Positions 1-8,692 of a stretch of DNA of 64,000 nucleotides are shown in pieces. The translations under genes and the position numbers were made by a program. Numbering within the stretch: the stretch's first letter is position 1; every line of letters begins with the position of its first letter. The stretch is from Mucilaginibacter limnophilus (lineage in GTDB: Bacteria > Bacteroidota > Bacteroidia > Sphingobacteriales > Sphingobacteriaceae): assembly GCF_004005815.1 (NCBI RefSeq), contig NZ_SACK01000002.1:496001-560000 (forward strand), read 5' to 3'. The notes beneath the pieces are model-generated. The model did no database searches and was not told the origin of the DNA. It saw only the letters and a list, made by a program, of their open reading frames with translations.

Positions 1-273
1 TTCTTTACGTGCATTGACGGCGGTGGCCACTTTGGCGCGGAACCACGCTTCGTCAACTGTAACCTGCTCATCCCATTCCAGCAATCTCACAGCTACACGC
101 GATTGCCCGTTGTAAAAGCCGTACGCCATAAAACCGCCTTTTGCGTCAATTAATCTGATGATATAGCCATCAGCAGGTTTGCCTTTTATACGTTCAACAG
201 CACCCGAGAATACCCATGGATGGCGCTGCAGCACCGCTTTTTCTTTTCCTTTCTTCAGGATAACATCTACCAT
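1..273 (-). CDS. rlmI: RlmI-like 23S rRNA methyltransferase, N-terminal part only
   Basis: The reading frame is open from an ATG at 273 down to the window edge (91 codons) and is cut by the edge. The residues seen (VILKKGKEKAVLQRHPWVFSGAV and the following GYIIRLIDAKGGFMAYGFYN) match the N-terminal PUA-like domain of class I SAM-dependent rRNA methyltransferases of the RlmI/RlmK type, which make m5C in 23S rRNA. The catalytic Rossmann domain lies outside the window, so the specificity is not shown. It lies 45 nt downstream of dinB on the same strand but has its own TACCTTTG promoter box only 4 nt before the ATG. Confidence 0.8.
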   Translation of the reverse strand, partial: MVDVILKKGKEKAVLQRHPWVFSGAVERIKGKPADGYIIRLIDAKGGFMAYGFYNGQSRVAVRLLEWDEQVTVDEAWFRAKVATAVNARKE

Positions 274-277
274 ACGG

Positions 278-285
278 CAAAGGTA
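278..285 (-). promoter_or_regulatory. -7 promoter box (TACCTTTG) of the rlmI-like gene
   Basis: On the minus strand the sequence reads TACCTTTG, matching the Bacteroidota -7 consensus TAnnTTTG. It ends 4 nt before the ATG, so the transcript would begin at or very near the start codon. No clear -33 TTTG is seen. Confidence 0.45.
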
Positions 286-318
286 GGTTTTTTAGTTTAA
301 GGGTTGGTAGGTGTATGA

Positions 319-1428
319 TTATAAGTCAAGCCTCAACTGTTCACTCGGTTCATCCTGCTTAGTTTTAACCGGTAAATCACCAAAGTTTGACAGCGATATA
401 CCAAGCAAACGTATCCGCATATTTTCAGGTTGGGTGGCCAACAGCAGCTGTTTTGCCGTGGCGGTTATCGTGTCCATATCACCTACGGGTATAGCGAACG
501 ATTGGTTCCGGGTGATCTGCCTGAAATCGTGATACTTTATTTTCAGGGTGATAGTGCGGCCTTTTAAATTGTATTTTTCCAAACGCGTTACCACGGTGGC
601 GGCAATCTTGTCAAGTTCGGCATGCATTTCATCAAGGGTGGTGAGGTCGTACGCGAAGGTATCTTCGGCGCCCATTGACTTGGTTTCACGGTGAGGCTGC
701 ACAGGCCGATCGTCAATGCCACGGACAATCTGGTAATAAAACCTGCCCGGCTTGCCAAAAGCGGCGGTCATTTCTTCCTCAGATAGTTGCTTTAAGTCGG
801 CGCCGGTATGCAGACCCATACGTTTCATCTTATCGGCAGTTACTTTGCCGACCCCATGAAACTTCTCAACCGGCAGCTTCTCCATAAAACTTTCTATTTG
901 CGAAGGACCAATAAAGGTTAATCCGTCAGGCTTATTGATGTCCGAAGCAATTTTGGCGACAAACTTATTTACCGATACGCCAGCAGAAGCGGTGAGTTGC
1001 AATTCGTCTTTTATAGCCTGCTTTATCTGCTTCGCGATCTCAATGGCCGAGCCAACGCCCAGTTTATCTTCAGTAACATCAAGATAAGCTTCGTCAAGCG
1101 ACAGCGGTTCAATGAGGTCAGTATAACGGCTGAAGATCTCCCGTATTTTTTGCGAAACCTCTTTATATGCCGCAAATCTTGGACGGATAAAAATGGCATG
1201 GGGACAAAGCTGCAAGGCTTTCTTCGACGGCATAGCCGAACGCACGCCAAACTTACGCGCCTCGTAACTGGCAGTCGCCACTACACCGCCGCGTCCTTCG
1301 GGCAGGCCGCCAACTACCAATGCTTTACCGCGATATTCAGGATGATCACGCTGCTCAACCGACGCGTAAAATGCATCCATATCAATATGAATGATTTTAC
1401 GGTACTGTTTTTTAGCGTCGTTCTCCAT
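319..1428 (-). CDS. dinB: DNA polymerase IV (Y-family translesion polymerase)
   Basis: A 369-residue Y-family polymerase that copies damaged or misaligned template DNA with low fidelity. The N-terminal IDMDAFYASVEQ and the SLDEAYLDVT motif carry the catalytic acidic residues of the palm. The helix-hairpin-helix stretch (EKFHGVGKVTADKMKRMG) and a C-terminal little-finger domain follow. The length is near that of E. coli DinB (351 aa). The C-terminus lacks an obvious QLxLF clamp-binding motif, although EQLRLDL at the end may serve as one. It is flanked by same-strand genes with 60 and 45 nt gaps. No LexA-type operator was recognised upstream. Confidence 0.95.
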   Translation of the reverse strand: MENDAKKQYRKIIHIDMDAFYASVEQRDHPEYRGKALVVGGLPEGRGGVVATASYEARKFGVRSAMPSKKALQLCPHAIFIRPRFAAYKEVSQKIREIFSRYTDLIEPLSLDEAYLDVTEDKLGVGSAIEIAKQIKQAIKDELQLTASAGVSVNKFVAKIASDINKPDGLTFIGPSQIESFMEKLPVEKFHGVGKVTADKMKRMGLHTGADLKQLSEEEMTAAFGKPGRFYYQIVRGIDDRPVQPHRETKSMGAEDTFAYDLTTLDEMHAELDKIAATVVTRLEKYNLKGRTITLKIKYHDFRQITRNQSFAIPVGDMDTITATAKQLLLATQPENMRIRLLGISLSNFGDLPVKTKQDEPSEQLRLDL

Positions 1429-1488
1429 TAACGTAAAAATAAGGAGAATTCATTTGCTATGGTGCGTGAAACAGGCAGTCTGCAGTAA

Positions 1489-3750
1489 TCAGATATTGAT
1501 TGTTACTTCTTCATTACTATTGGCCACTACCTGTTCCTTTACTTCCTTATCAAATCCATGTGGTATCAGCTTTACCTGAGTAAACTTCGAAGAAAAGCTA
1601 CCCTCAACAGCCGATAACGTAACCGTTTTTCCCTGGGGATTAAAACTTATAGTGCGTTTATGATAAACTCCTTGTTCATTATAATAAGTAACGCCGTCAT
1701 CTTCATAATAAACAAATGAAGTTGGCTCATCGCCATTCCAAATGTGCAATTCCAGTATGCCGTCGCCTTTATCATTGGTGCTTTGCACTACGCTTTGCAT
1801 CGGTATAATGGCGCCGGCTTTTGCAAAAACAGGTAGATCAGTTAACGGCGACGGCACTTTGTATACTTCGCCTCCTGAATATTTTTCATCAGTACTAAAC
1901 CGGTACCAGTCACCTTCAGGCAGGTAGACTTCAGCGGTTAACGTAGTGCTTTCAACCGGTGCAACCAACATGCAGTCTCCAAACAAAAATTGGTTATGAT
2001 ATTTATGCTTATATACAGTCTCATCAAAAGTGTAGTCGATAGCCAGTGTGCGGCTAACCGGCAAGCCTGTTTGTGCCGATTGATAAAAACCCGAATAAAT
2101 GTATGGCAGCAGCCTGTACCGTAATTCAATATCCTTTTTAATAACCTTTAAGTTTTCCTCGCCCCATTCCCAAGGCTCGCGCATATTGGTGCCAATTTCG
2201 GCATGGTTACGGTACATGGGCACATACACACCCAGCGAGTTCCAACGCAGCATCAGCTCAGGGGTAGGATTACCGGTATAGCCGCCAATATCAACCCCGG
2301 TGAATGACATGCCTACAAGTCCCAAACTGTTTACCAGCCGCTGACCGTAAAGCATGTGCTCATCGGTAGCTGTGTTGTCGCCCGTCCAAACGGCTGAATA
2401 ACGCTGCGTGCCGCAATAAGCCGCACGGGTAAGTACAAACGGACGTTTATTGCCAAGCAATTTGCGGGTGCCGTTATAAGTGGCTATCGCCATTTGCATA
2501 CCATACACATTACGTACCTCGTGCATGTAATGCTCACCAAATTTCACCAGGTATGGTATGTTTTGCCCCCAGGCTGCCGGTTCATTCATGTCGTTCCAGA
2601 AGCCCTCAACCCCAGGTTCGGTTAAGGCGGTAAATGAAGAGCCCCACCATTCTTTCACCTCATCATTAAAAAAGTCGGGGAAGTAACAGCGTCCCGGCCA
2701 AACGCTGGCTACATATTTATCGCCGTTGGTGTAGGTTGCAAAGTAATTCTTTTCAACACCTTCATCATACTGCTTGTAACCTGTTTCAACCTTTATACCA
2801 GGGTCAACAATGCAAACCGTTCGGAAATCCATTTCTTTCAGTTTGCTCACTAATCCTTTCGGGTCCTGGAAGTGTGTTTTATTCCAGGTGAAGATTTTAT
2901 AATCATCCATGTAATCGATATCGCAATAGATCACATCGGCAGGTATTTGGTGTTCCCTGAATTTCGTTGCTATGCCAAGCACTTCATCCGCAGTCATGTA
3001 ACTATATCGGCATTGCTGGTAACCAAGGCTCCATAACGGCGGCATTTCCATACGGCCGGTAAGCCAGGTATAATCCTCAATAATTTGTGCTACACCCTGC
3101 GCGCCGAAAAAGTAATAGTTCATATCGCCTCCGTCGGCCCCAAACCAACTCATCTCGTCATCAGTTGTCGCACCGAAATCGAAGTAGCTTTTATGGGTAT
3201 TGTCAAAGAATAACCCATACGTTAACCCGGTATGCAGACCGATGAAAAAAGGAAATGTTTTATACAGCGGATCGGTTGAGATGGTATGTTTTGAGGCATC
3301 CGTATTCCAGTTTACGTAATGTGTATTACGGCGGTTAAGCGGTCCGGGCTTTTCCCCCAGGCCAATAAACTTTTCATCCGGATATAGCTTGCGGTAACAA
3401 ACCACCCGCTCATTCTGCCAGTTTACGCCGAAACGCGGGTCATCTTCGCTTAACAGCTTATCATCTGCCGTATAAAAATTAAACCGCAGCGGGCTTTTAC
3501 TTACGCGAAGTTTTACCCCTCCGGCATCAATCAGCAGCCTGTCGCCATCATCAGTATAGTTAAAGTCACCGGCAGGGTGCTGTATTACCGCGAATGAAGT
3601 GTCTTCCTTATCAGGTGTTTTGGTAATGTTCACCCTGATAATGGTAGGGCTGTACACCCATATTCGTGCGGTGGCCTCTGCAGTTAGTATCTCTAAATAA
3701 TTTGTTGTGCTGTTGATGTTGCTAACGTTGCTTAATATTTCGGTTTGCAT
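1489..3750 (-). CDS. Glycoside hydrolase family 31 alpha-glucosidase
   Basis: A 753-residue GH31 enzyme that hydrolyses terminal alpha-glycosidic bonds with retention. An N-terminal beta domain (about residues 1-230) precedes the catalytic barrel. The nucleophile motif GFWNDMNEP places Asp387, and VWTGDN places the acid/base Asp458. C-terminal beta domains follow from about residue 600. No signal peptide is visible (MQTEILSNVSNINS), so it is probably cytoplasmic, unlike many surface GH31 enzymes of polysaccharide loci. No SusC/SusD pair is nearby. Substrate choice (maltose, isomaltose or xyloside) cannot be read from the sequence. Confidence 0.92.
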   Translation of the reverse strand: MQTEILSNVSNINSTTNYLEILTAEATARIWVYSPTIIRVNITKTPDKEDTSFAVIQHPAGDFNYTDDGDRLLIDAGGVKLRVSKSPLRFNFYTADDKLLSEDDPRFGVNWQNERVVCYRKLYPDEKFIGLGEKPGPLNRRNTHYVNWNTDASKHTISTDPLYKTFPFFIGLHTGLTYGLFFDNTHKSYFDFGATTDDEMSWFGADGGDMNYYFFGAQGVAQIIEDYTWLTGRMEMPPLWSLGYQQCRYSYMTADEVLGIATKFREHQIPADVIYCDIDYMDDYKIFTWNKTHFQDPKGLVSKLKEMDFRTVCIVDPGIKVETGYKQYDEGVEKNYFATYTNGDKYVASVWPGRCYFPDFFNDEVKEWWGSSFTALTEPGVEGFWNDMNEPAAWGQNIPYLVKFGEHYMHEVRNVYGMQMAIATYNGTRKLLGNKRPFVLTRAAYCGTQRYSAVWTGDNTATDEHMLYGQRLVNSLGLVGMSFTGVDIGGYTGNPTPELMLRWNSLGVYVPMYRNHAEIGTNMREPWEWGEENLKVIKKDIELRYRLLPYIYSGFYQSAQTGLPVSRTLAIDYTFDETVYKHKYHNQFLFGDCMLVAPVESTTLTAEVYLPEGDWYRFSTDEKYSGGEVYKVPSPLTDLPVFAKAGAIIPMQSVVQSTNDKGDGILELHIWNGDEPTSFVYYEDDGVTYYNEQGVYHKRTISFNPQGKTVTLSAVEGSFSSKFTQVKLIPHGFDKEVKEQVVANSNEEVTINI

Positions 3751-3852
3751 GTGTTCTTGTTGCTTTGCCCCTAAATTACGTTGTCCTGATTTTAATAAAC
3801 AACAATTGCCGCTATTGTTGAGATAAAATAGATTTTTAGATTGGATTAAAAC

Positions 3853-3876
3853 AAAAAAGCCGGCACAAGGCCGGCT
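3853..3876 (-). terminator. Rho-independent terminator after the RICIN lipoprotein gene
   Basis: AGCCGGC, an ACAAG loop and GCCGGCT form a perfect 7 bp GC-rich stem. Read on the minus strand it is followed by six T, and it lies 19 nt past the stop of the upstream minus-strand gene. Confidence 0.85.
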
Positions 3877-3894
3877 ATCTGATTAAAATAAGCA

Positions 3895-5616
3895 CTACAA
3901 ACCAACGAGTGAGTACGGTATTCTGACAGCTTTAAGCTGGTAGAAATTCGGGTCCTGATCGGTAGTATTGGCACAGTAGGATGTGCTGCATGTTGTACCG
4001 TCATGATTGGTGCCGAAATAATTCAGGCTATAAGTTAACAGCAGTTCGTTATTGGCGTTGTTAAACTCCGGGTGTAAAGCAGGTGTATAATATTTCGCCA
4101 AATGCCCGTCGGTATATTTATCATTAATAGTAAATACCTTTTGCGGCGCGGTAAATGGCCCTGTAGGGCTGGTTGATGTAGAGATATACACATCATGAAC
4201 CGCCGGGTCGCAAAAGAAACCAAGATCTAACTGTACCAGCACATATTTGCCGTTTACATAAGATATGTTGGTGTTCATTTGAGTATAGTCAACTGTGCCT
4301 ACATGTATAATAGCTGCTGAAGCATTTGTGCGGGTAGTTGTCCAGGCGGTACCGTTCCAAAATTCCCATGCGGTAGGGTTGCTTGTTGGAAAGCGTGCTA
4401 CATACAAGTTTTGTGTATTAAAGAATATCACCTTCGAGCCAAATACATACACATATCCATCAGCTGCTTTAACCATGCCTTCTTTGTATTGAATATCAGT
4501 TTGGCCCGACATGCCTGCAGGTGTTAAACGAGTTGCTGCACCCCAGGCGTTGCTGCCTGTATTTTGAGTAAGCCGGTACAATACCTGATTTTCAGGAATA
4601 GTAGTACTACCGCTGGTGTACTGCGATTCGTAAGTGAACAGGTACACTTTATCGCTGATTTCAACACCAGGCCCGGGCCAGCGGTAGGTACTGCCATGAT
4701 CTCCGGGGCTTGCAAATATTTCAAGCGGGCTTACAGTTGAATTGGTAGTAGTAATGTTGGTGGTAAGTGCTGGGTCCCAGCTGTGGCTGGCTGGTTGTAT
4801 TAACGCTGAATTACGGTACATAAAGAACTGTCCGCAAGGTATTTTCTGGTTGCTGTTTAACTGGCTGCCGTTATAAGCATCGCCGGTTACCCAAATCACT
4901 TTGCCGTTGTTGCCGCTGTAAGTAAGCGGGATACTGTTGCCCTGATCCCAGGCTACGGTTGTGCCCGATGCTGTGCGATGAAAATAGTTTACCACGGCAT
5001 CGTCACGGTAGGCTTCGGCAGTAAGGCTGTTAAGTACCCATTGCTGTTTGGTGTCGCCGCTTACAAAGGTTTGCTGGGTAATGGCTGATCCGTTGGTAGT
5101 TAAGTTGGCGCTCAGCACCAGGCCGTTACCTACATTCACAATTTTGTACTTGTTGGTAGCTACCGACTGTATATACCACTGCTGCGCGTTATTGGTGTTG
5201 GCTTTGTCCTGCCACATTTGCGTACCCGGACTTGTACCGGCTAAAGGCACTTCGATATATTTACCGCTGGCTACGTTCATTATCTTGAACTTGGTAGTAC
5301 TGGTAATGGTACCGGTTCCCTGCTGTTCCAGTATCCATTTTTGGTTTGGCGCTGTGGCAGTACCGGTACCGATGTAGGGATTTTGCTGAATGGCTTCACC
5401 GTCTGACAGCATGTTATCGGTTTTTACTTCGATAACCTTGCTGCTGTTTACATTGGAAATGTAAAAGGTGCCATGGTTGCTTGGCGCAGCAGCAGCGCGT
5501 ACAGGACTTTTCGGTGCCGTTGCCGGGTCTTCATTTTTTTTCCATTCAGATTTGTTACAGCTTTCCATTAGCAAAAAGCCGCACGCACCCAAATAAAAGA
5601 GTTGTTTGATTTTCAT
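3895..5616 (-). CDS. RICIN-domain lipoprotein with a C-terminal propeller-like domain
   Basis: A 573-residue exported protein. The N-terminus MKIKQLFYLGACGFLLMESC is a lipoprotein-type signal with the likely lipidated Cys20. Residues about 45-200 are a ricin-type beta-trefoil with repeated Q-x-W motifs (NQKWIL, AQQWYI, KQQWVL), a carbohydrate-binding fold. The C-terminal two thirds, with repeated Trp/Gly-rich strands and DNNxTDGHLAKYYTPALHP-like elements, resembles the DUF4185/DUF5005 or GH43-like propeller domains often joined to RICIN in Bacteroidota. No catalytic triad could be assigned. It may bind or cleave a plant or fungal polysaccharide at the cell surface. It is transcribed alone and ends in a strong terminator. 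Confidence 0.75.
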   Translation of the reverse strand: MKIKQLFYLGACGFLLMESCNKSEWKKNEDPATAPKSPVRAAAAPSNHGTFYISNVNSSKVIEVKTDNMLSDGEAIQQNPYIGTGTATAPNQKWILEQQGTGTITSTTKFKIMNVASGKYIEVPLAGTSPGTQMWQDKANTNNAQQWYIQSVATNKYKIVNVGNGLVLSANLTTNGSAITQQTFVSGDTKQQWVLNSLTAEAYRDDAVVNYFHRTASGTTVAWDQGNSIPLTYSGNNGKVIWVTGDAYNGSQLNSNQKIPCGQFFMYRNSALIQPASHSWDPALTTNITTTNSTVSPLEIFASPGDHGSTYRWPGPGVEISDKVYLFTYESQYTSGSTTIPENQVLYRLTQNTGSNAWGAATRLTPAGMSGQTDIQYKEGMVKAADGYVYVFGSKVIFFNTQNLYVARFPTSNPTAWEFWNGTAWTTTRTNASAAIIHVGTVDYTQMNTNISYVNGKYVLVQLDLGFFCDPAVHDVYISTSTSPTGPFTAPQKVFTINDKYTDGHLAKYYTPALHPEFNNANNELLLTYSLNYFGTNHDGTTCSTSYCANTTDQDPNFYQLKAVRIPYSLVGL

Positions 5617-6008
5617 AATGTATTGTTTTTTGGTTAGAAATTCCGTTGTGTTTAGGGTGTAGATTACCTGTACAACTTATTAAAAGTTGTTTTGCAAACA
5701 GGTAGTAAATTGTTTTAGTAAATTAGCCCGGAAGAGGCTTTGAATGTAAAAGATTTGTTTTCATGAATAATTGGTTGCTTTTAGTTTTAAATAAAAGTAG
5801 AATGCATTTTAATGTAATTCTGATGATATGTTAACCAATCTGATAAAATATTGGCTTTTATGTAAATACATTATGAGATGTGTTTATGCGCATATCTGCC
5901 TGAAAAATTATTGTACAACTTATAAATCGTTTTATTTGTTCAGACATATAATTTAAAAAACATTATTTATGTTGGATACTTATTATATAATAACCAACAT
6001 TTAAAACC
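5617..6008. other. 392 bp AT-rich intergenic region between divergent genes
   Basis: No open frame of note. Two inverted repeats are visible. CAACTT-ATTAA-AAGTTG (5673-5689) lies upstream of the RICIN lipoprotein gene. TGTTGG (5970-5975) and CCAACA (5994-5999) enclose the 14 bp palindrome TTATTATATAATAA, just before the VOC gene. Both could be operators; no regulator is encoded beside them. Confidence 0.35.
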
Positions 6009-6396
6009 ATGTTAAAGCACGAACGGGCATTCAGCAGCTTTTCGGTTAATGATCCGCAAAAAGCAAAAGAATTTTATAGTAAGATACTCGGCCTTCAGGT
6101 GGAAGAAAATACGGGGATGGGCGGACTGCTTACACTACATATTCCGGGAAGTAATAATGTTATGGTTTACCCGAAGCCCAATCATGAACCGGCGACATTT
6201 ACCGTTTTTAAATTTTCCGGTTGATGATATTGAAGCAGCCGTAAAAGACCTTAAAGGTAAAGGCGTTGTATTTGAAAGCTACGATATGCCCGGCCTTAAA
6301 ACTGATGAAGATAATATTGTAAGGAGCGGAGGGCCTTTAATTGCTTGGTTTAAAGATCCGGCAGGCAATATCCTTTCAGTTCTTCAGCAGCAATAA
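6009..6396 (+). pseudogene. VOC (glyoxalase-like) family gene with a single-base frameshift
   Basis: Two overlapping frames together give a normal ~128-residue VOC-superfamily protein. The first frame (from ATG 6009) gives [20 protein letters not shown] and continues to ATFTV. The second resumes with [19 protein letters not shown] and ends [18 protein letters not shown]. The switch needs the loss of one T from a run of five at 6205-6209; without it the first frame stops at 6222. VOC proteins are small metalloenzymes or resistance proteins with paired beta-alpha-beta-beta-beta units. A homopolymer sequencing error and a true mutation are both possible. No +1 slippage signal beyond the T run was recognised. 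Confidence 0.8.
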
Positions 6397-6399
6397 AAA

Positions 6400-6419
6400 A
6401 GGCCCCGTTGCCGGGGCCT
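6400..6419 (-). terminator. Terminator at the 3' end of the SGNH hydrolase gene
   Basis: AGGCCCCG, a TTGC loop and CGGGGCCT give an 8 bp GC-rich stem. On the minus strand it is followed by TTTTTT, so it serves the minus-strand SGNH gene. It sits between two convergent genes and begins 4 nt after the VOC stop. Confidence 0.85.
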
Positions 6420-6446
6420 AAACTAAACTAAAATATAGAGCTAAAT

Positions 6447-8222
6447 TTAATCGGCTTTTATCAGTTCGATAGTACGTGTCAGCGGTTTGTTCGACGCGTA
6501 AATTTCGTTTACATACTTGTCGGCATTTGCCTGCCATTGCTGGCGTGTTGCAGGGTTGCTGCCCTGTTTATACAGGTTGGCATCTATCCAGCCATTGGTT
6601 TTAGCTAATTCCTGTATTTTGGCTACCGAAGCAGGGTCATTATCATTAGTGATGCCGGCTGGCCTTGCATAATTAAAAACTACCACATAGTAATCGCGCA
6701 GTCTTTTTTCTTCCGAAAAGCGGCTCTCGTTTTTCTTCATTATTTCAAGCGCCTGCAAATATTGAGGTGTGGTGCGTATCAGCGCCATGTTTACACCTGT
6801 CGCCAGATCGGCTGAAGAGAATCTGCCTATCACTTTTCCATCTATCTTAACGTCATAATGGTTTCCTTTCAAATTAGTAACCCGCAGCATTTCACGGTTT
6901 AAATCATCGGTAAAAGGAATATAATCTAGGGCAGCGGATGCCGGTTTGCCATCCCCCGCGTGTTTTACATCGTCAACCGGGAAAGGCAACGCGTCGGCAC
7001 GGTAATGAAAAGTTAGGTTATCACCGTTTCCAATAACATCACGCACTTCGCAGTGACTTGCAGCGGTTACTCTCTTCATAGTTGCGTCAACTGTAAAATC
7101 AGCTACTTCAAGTCCTTTCAGGTCCTGTTGGCGTAGATATAAATATGCCATTACCAGATGGCCGTATGATTCGGGGTGGATACGGTCGCCTGAGCCGCTC
7201 AGTGTGAACTTAGGGTCGGCTTTTTGGTAAAATTTATTCAAGTTATCCATATTGTGATAGATATCGATATAGGCCCAGTGATGGGCAACGGCTGCATCTC
7301 TTTGAATATTTACAATACGGTCGAATGTTGCTGGCTTTTCTGACCAGCCACCACTTGTTACGGTCGTTGTAGCATCATAAGGAGAGCCTGCCATCATAGT
7401 CACCTTTATTTGCGGATGCGCGTTAAGGCTTGCAGTAACCAGTTTAAAGGCGCTGTCGGCCGAAAAAACCAGTTTGTTTGATACTACTACAGGATCTTTA
7501 AATAAATAGTCGAAATACCCCGAGTCATTCATCCCAAAGGTTAAATTAATGCGAGAAGGGTTTTTACTGTACACATCTTCTTCCAAACGGTTATTGATAT
7601 TGCTGATCTTGTCACCGCCAATACCGCCGTTCATGATGGTAATGCGACGGTTAGGAAAGCGTGTCATATAGTAAAGCCATATGTAAGAATGGTAACGTCC
7701 GCCATGCGTAATACTATTGCCAACAAATATTACTTTGTCATTTTCTTTAAAGATCTTAGTTAGGTATGCTGGTTCCTGGCGAACAATATGTACGCGCCAG
7801 TTTTGTACCTCGCCATCAGGAGTTGTCACTTTGTAAACCAGATCGCCGTTTAAGTTTACTATTTGACCTATAGAAGGAGAGATGTATGAACCTGCCAACA
7901 ACTCGATATAAGGACGCATACTTGTAAGATCAGCGCCTGACTTTATGTTAATTGTTAGATTATAGCCGTCCTCATCAATGCCGAAAACAGTTTCCCCTAC
8001 TTGTATGCTGCCAGGTAACGAAAACTTTTTGATTGCGGCCTTACTCAAATCAAGTAATGGCCTTGAAGGTTCAAGCATAGTTTTTTTTGAGCAGCTTCCT
8101 AACAAAGCTATCATTACTACTAATATTATAGCTAAAAACAACCGCACAAAAACAAGCGGATTTCTTTTATCCAACGGAACCTGTGGTAAATAGCTCGCCT
8201 GGTGATATAGTTTAAATCTCAT
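6447..8222 (-). CDS. SGNH/GDSL hydrolase family lipoprotein
   Basis: A 591-residue exported hydrolase. The hydrophobic segment FLAIILVVMIALLGSC ends in a lipobox with Cys44. The n-region is unusually long, so the true start could lie a little downstream. Residues about 50-150 form a beta domain. The SGNH domain follows: block I VGNSITHGG with nucleophile Ser170, block II GGIGGD, block III GMND, and block V DRIHPESYGH supplying the catalytic Asp and His. This family deacylates carbohydrates and other esters. The C-terminal ~150 residues are an accessory region. It is transcribed toward a strong terminator, with no polysaccharide-utilisation genes beside it. Confidence 0.85.
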   Translation of the reverse strand: MRFKLYHQASYLPQVPLDKRNPLVFVRLFLAIILVVMIALLGSCSKKTMLEPSRPLLDLSKAAIKKFSLPGSIQVGETVFGIDEDGYNLTINIKSGADLTSMRPYIELLAGSYISPSIGQIVNLNGDLVYKVTTPDGEVQNWRVHIVRQEPAYLTKIFKENDKVIFVGNSITHGGRYHSYIWLYYMTRFPNRRITIMNGGIGGDKISNINNRLEEDVYSKNPSRINLTFGMNDSGYFDYLFKDPVVVSNKLVFSADSAFKLVTASLNAHPQIKVTMMAGSPYDATTTVTSGGWSEKPATFDRIVNIQRDAAVAHHWAYIDIYHNMDNLNKFYQKADPKFTLSGSGDRIHPESYGHLVMAYLYLRQQDLKGLEVADFTVDATMKRVTAASHCEVRDVIGNGDNLTFHYRADALPFPVDDVKHAGDGKPASAALDYIPFTDDLNREMLRVTNLKGNHYDVKIDGKVIGRFSSADLATGVNMALIRTTPQYLQALEIMKKNESRFSEEKRLRDYYVVVFNYARPAGITNDNDPASVAKIQELAKTNGWIDANLYKQGSNPATRQQWQANADKYVNEIYASNKPLTRTIELIKAD

Positions 8223-8316
8223 AATAATTGGTTAGTCGGTTAGCAAATATAGAATTTTAATTAATCGTTTTAGCAAAATTGAAAAATCTTCACAAAATTT
8301 TTTCGTTGTTAAATAG

Positions 8317-8324
8317 TACTTTTG
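8317..8324 (+). promoter_or_regulatory. -7 promoter box (TACTTTTG) before the Cys-rich protein gene
   Basis: TACTTTTG matches TAnnTTTG and ends 5 nt before the proposed GTG start at 8330. No good -33 element was found. If it is the promoter, the TonB-receptor operon is transcribed almost without a leader. Confidence 0.45.
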
Positions 8325-8329
8325 CAACA

Positions 8330-8641
8330 GTGAAATTTCTTTACCTGATATTGTCTGTTTATGTGCTGATGCTGTCGGTAATTCCTTGCTGTACAAATGA
8401 TATTTGCAATAAAGTTGTAGTTGAACAGGCCAATATTAAGAACGGTTATAATACTAATAGCAATTGTGCAGCCTGTTCGCCCTTTTACTGCTGCGTCAGT
8501 TGTACCGGATTTGTTGTTTTACCCGAAACAATTCAATATGCTACAATTGTAACTGTGATTACAGGGCAATATTCACTTTATCCTACTTCATCGGTAAAAG
8601 ATTTGCCGCTGCCTATCTGGCAACCCCCAAGGTTAGTGTAA
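8330..8641 (+). CDS. Small Cys-rich exported protein (DUF6660-like), TonB-receptor partner
   Basis: A 103-residue protein when started at GTG 8330 (VKFLYLILSVYVLMLSVIPCC). The frame also opens upstream at TTG 8279, but that start adds a non-hydrophobic extension ahead of the signal peptide and lies upstream of the promoter box. A signal peptide is followed by the Cys cluster C-x2-CSPFYCCVSC and a conserved-looking IWQPP near the C-terminus. This pattern recalls the DUF6660 / HYC_CC_PP type small proteins that precede TonB-dependent receptors in Bacteroidota. The Cys cluster suggests metal binding in the periplasm; that role is inferred. It lies 51 nt upstream of the receptor gene. Confidence 0.6.
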   Translation: MKFLYLILSVYVLMLSVIPCCTNDICNKVVVEQANIKNGYNTNSNCAACSPFYCCVSCTGFVVLPETIQYATIVTVITGQYSLYPTSSVKDLPLPIWQPPRLV

Positions 8642-8692
8642 ATAATTTGGGCCTAAGCCCAATCTATTTCGTTAACTTAATTTGATACTTAC

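Noticed and set aside
311..532. Open frame opposite dinB
   Set aside because: It lies wholly antisense to a clear dinB gene and has no family signature.
5970..5999. Terminator upstream of the VOC gene
   Set aside because: The palindrome is AT-rich, lies 5' of the gene and lacks a T tail; an operator is more likely.
6201..6224. Programmed ribosomal frameshift in the VOC gene
   Set aside because: The needed shift is +1 and the site has only a T run, with no stimulatory structure or known precedent in the family. A base indel is simpler.
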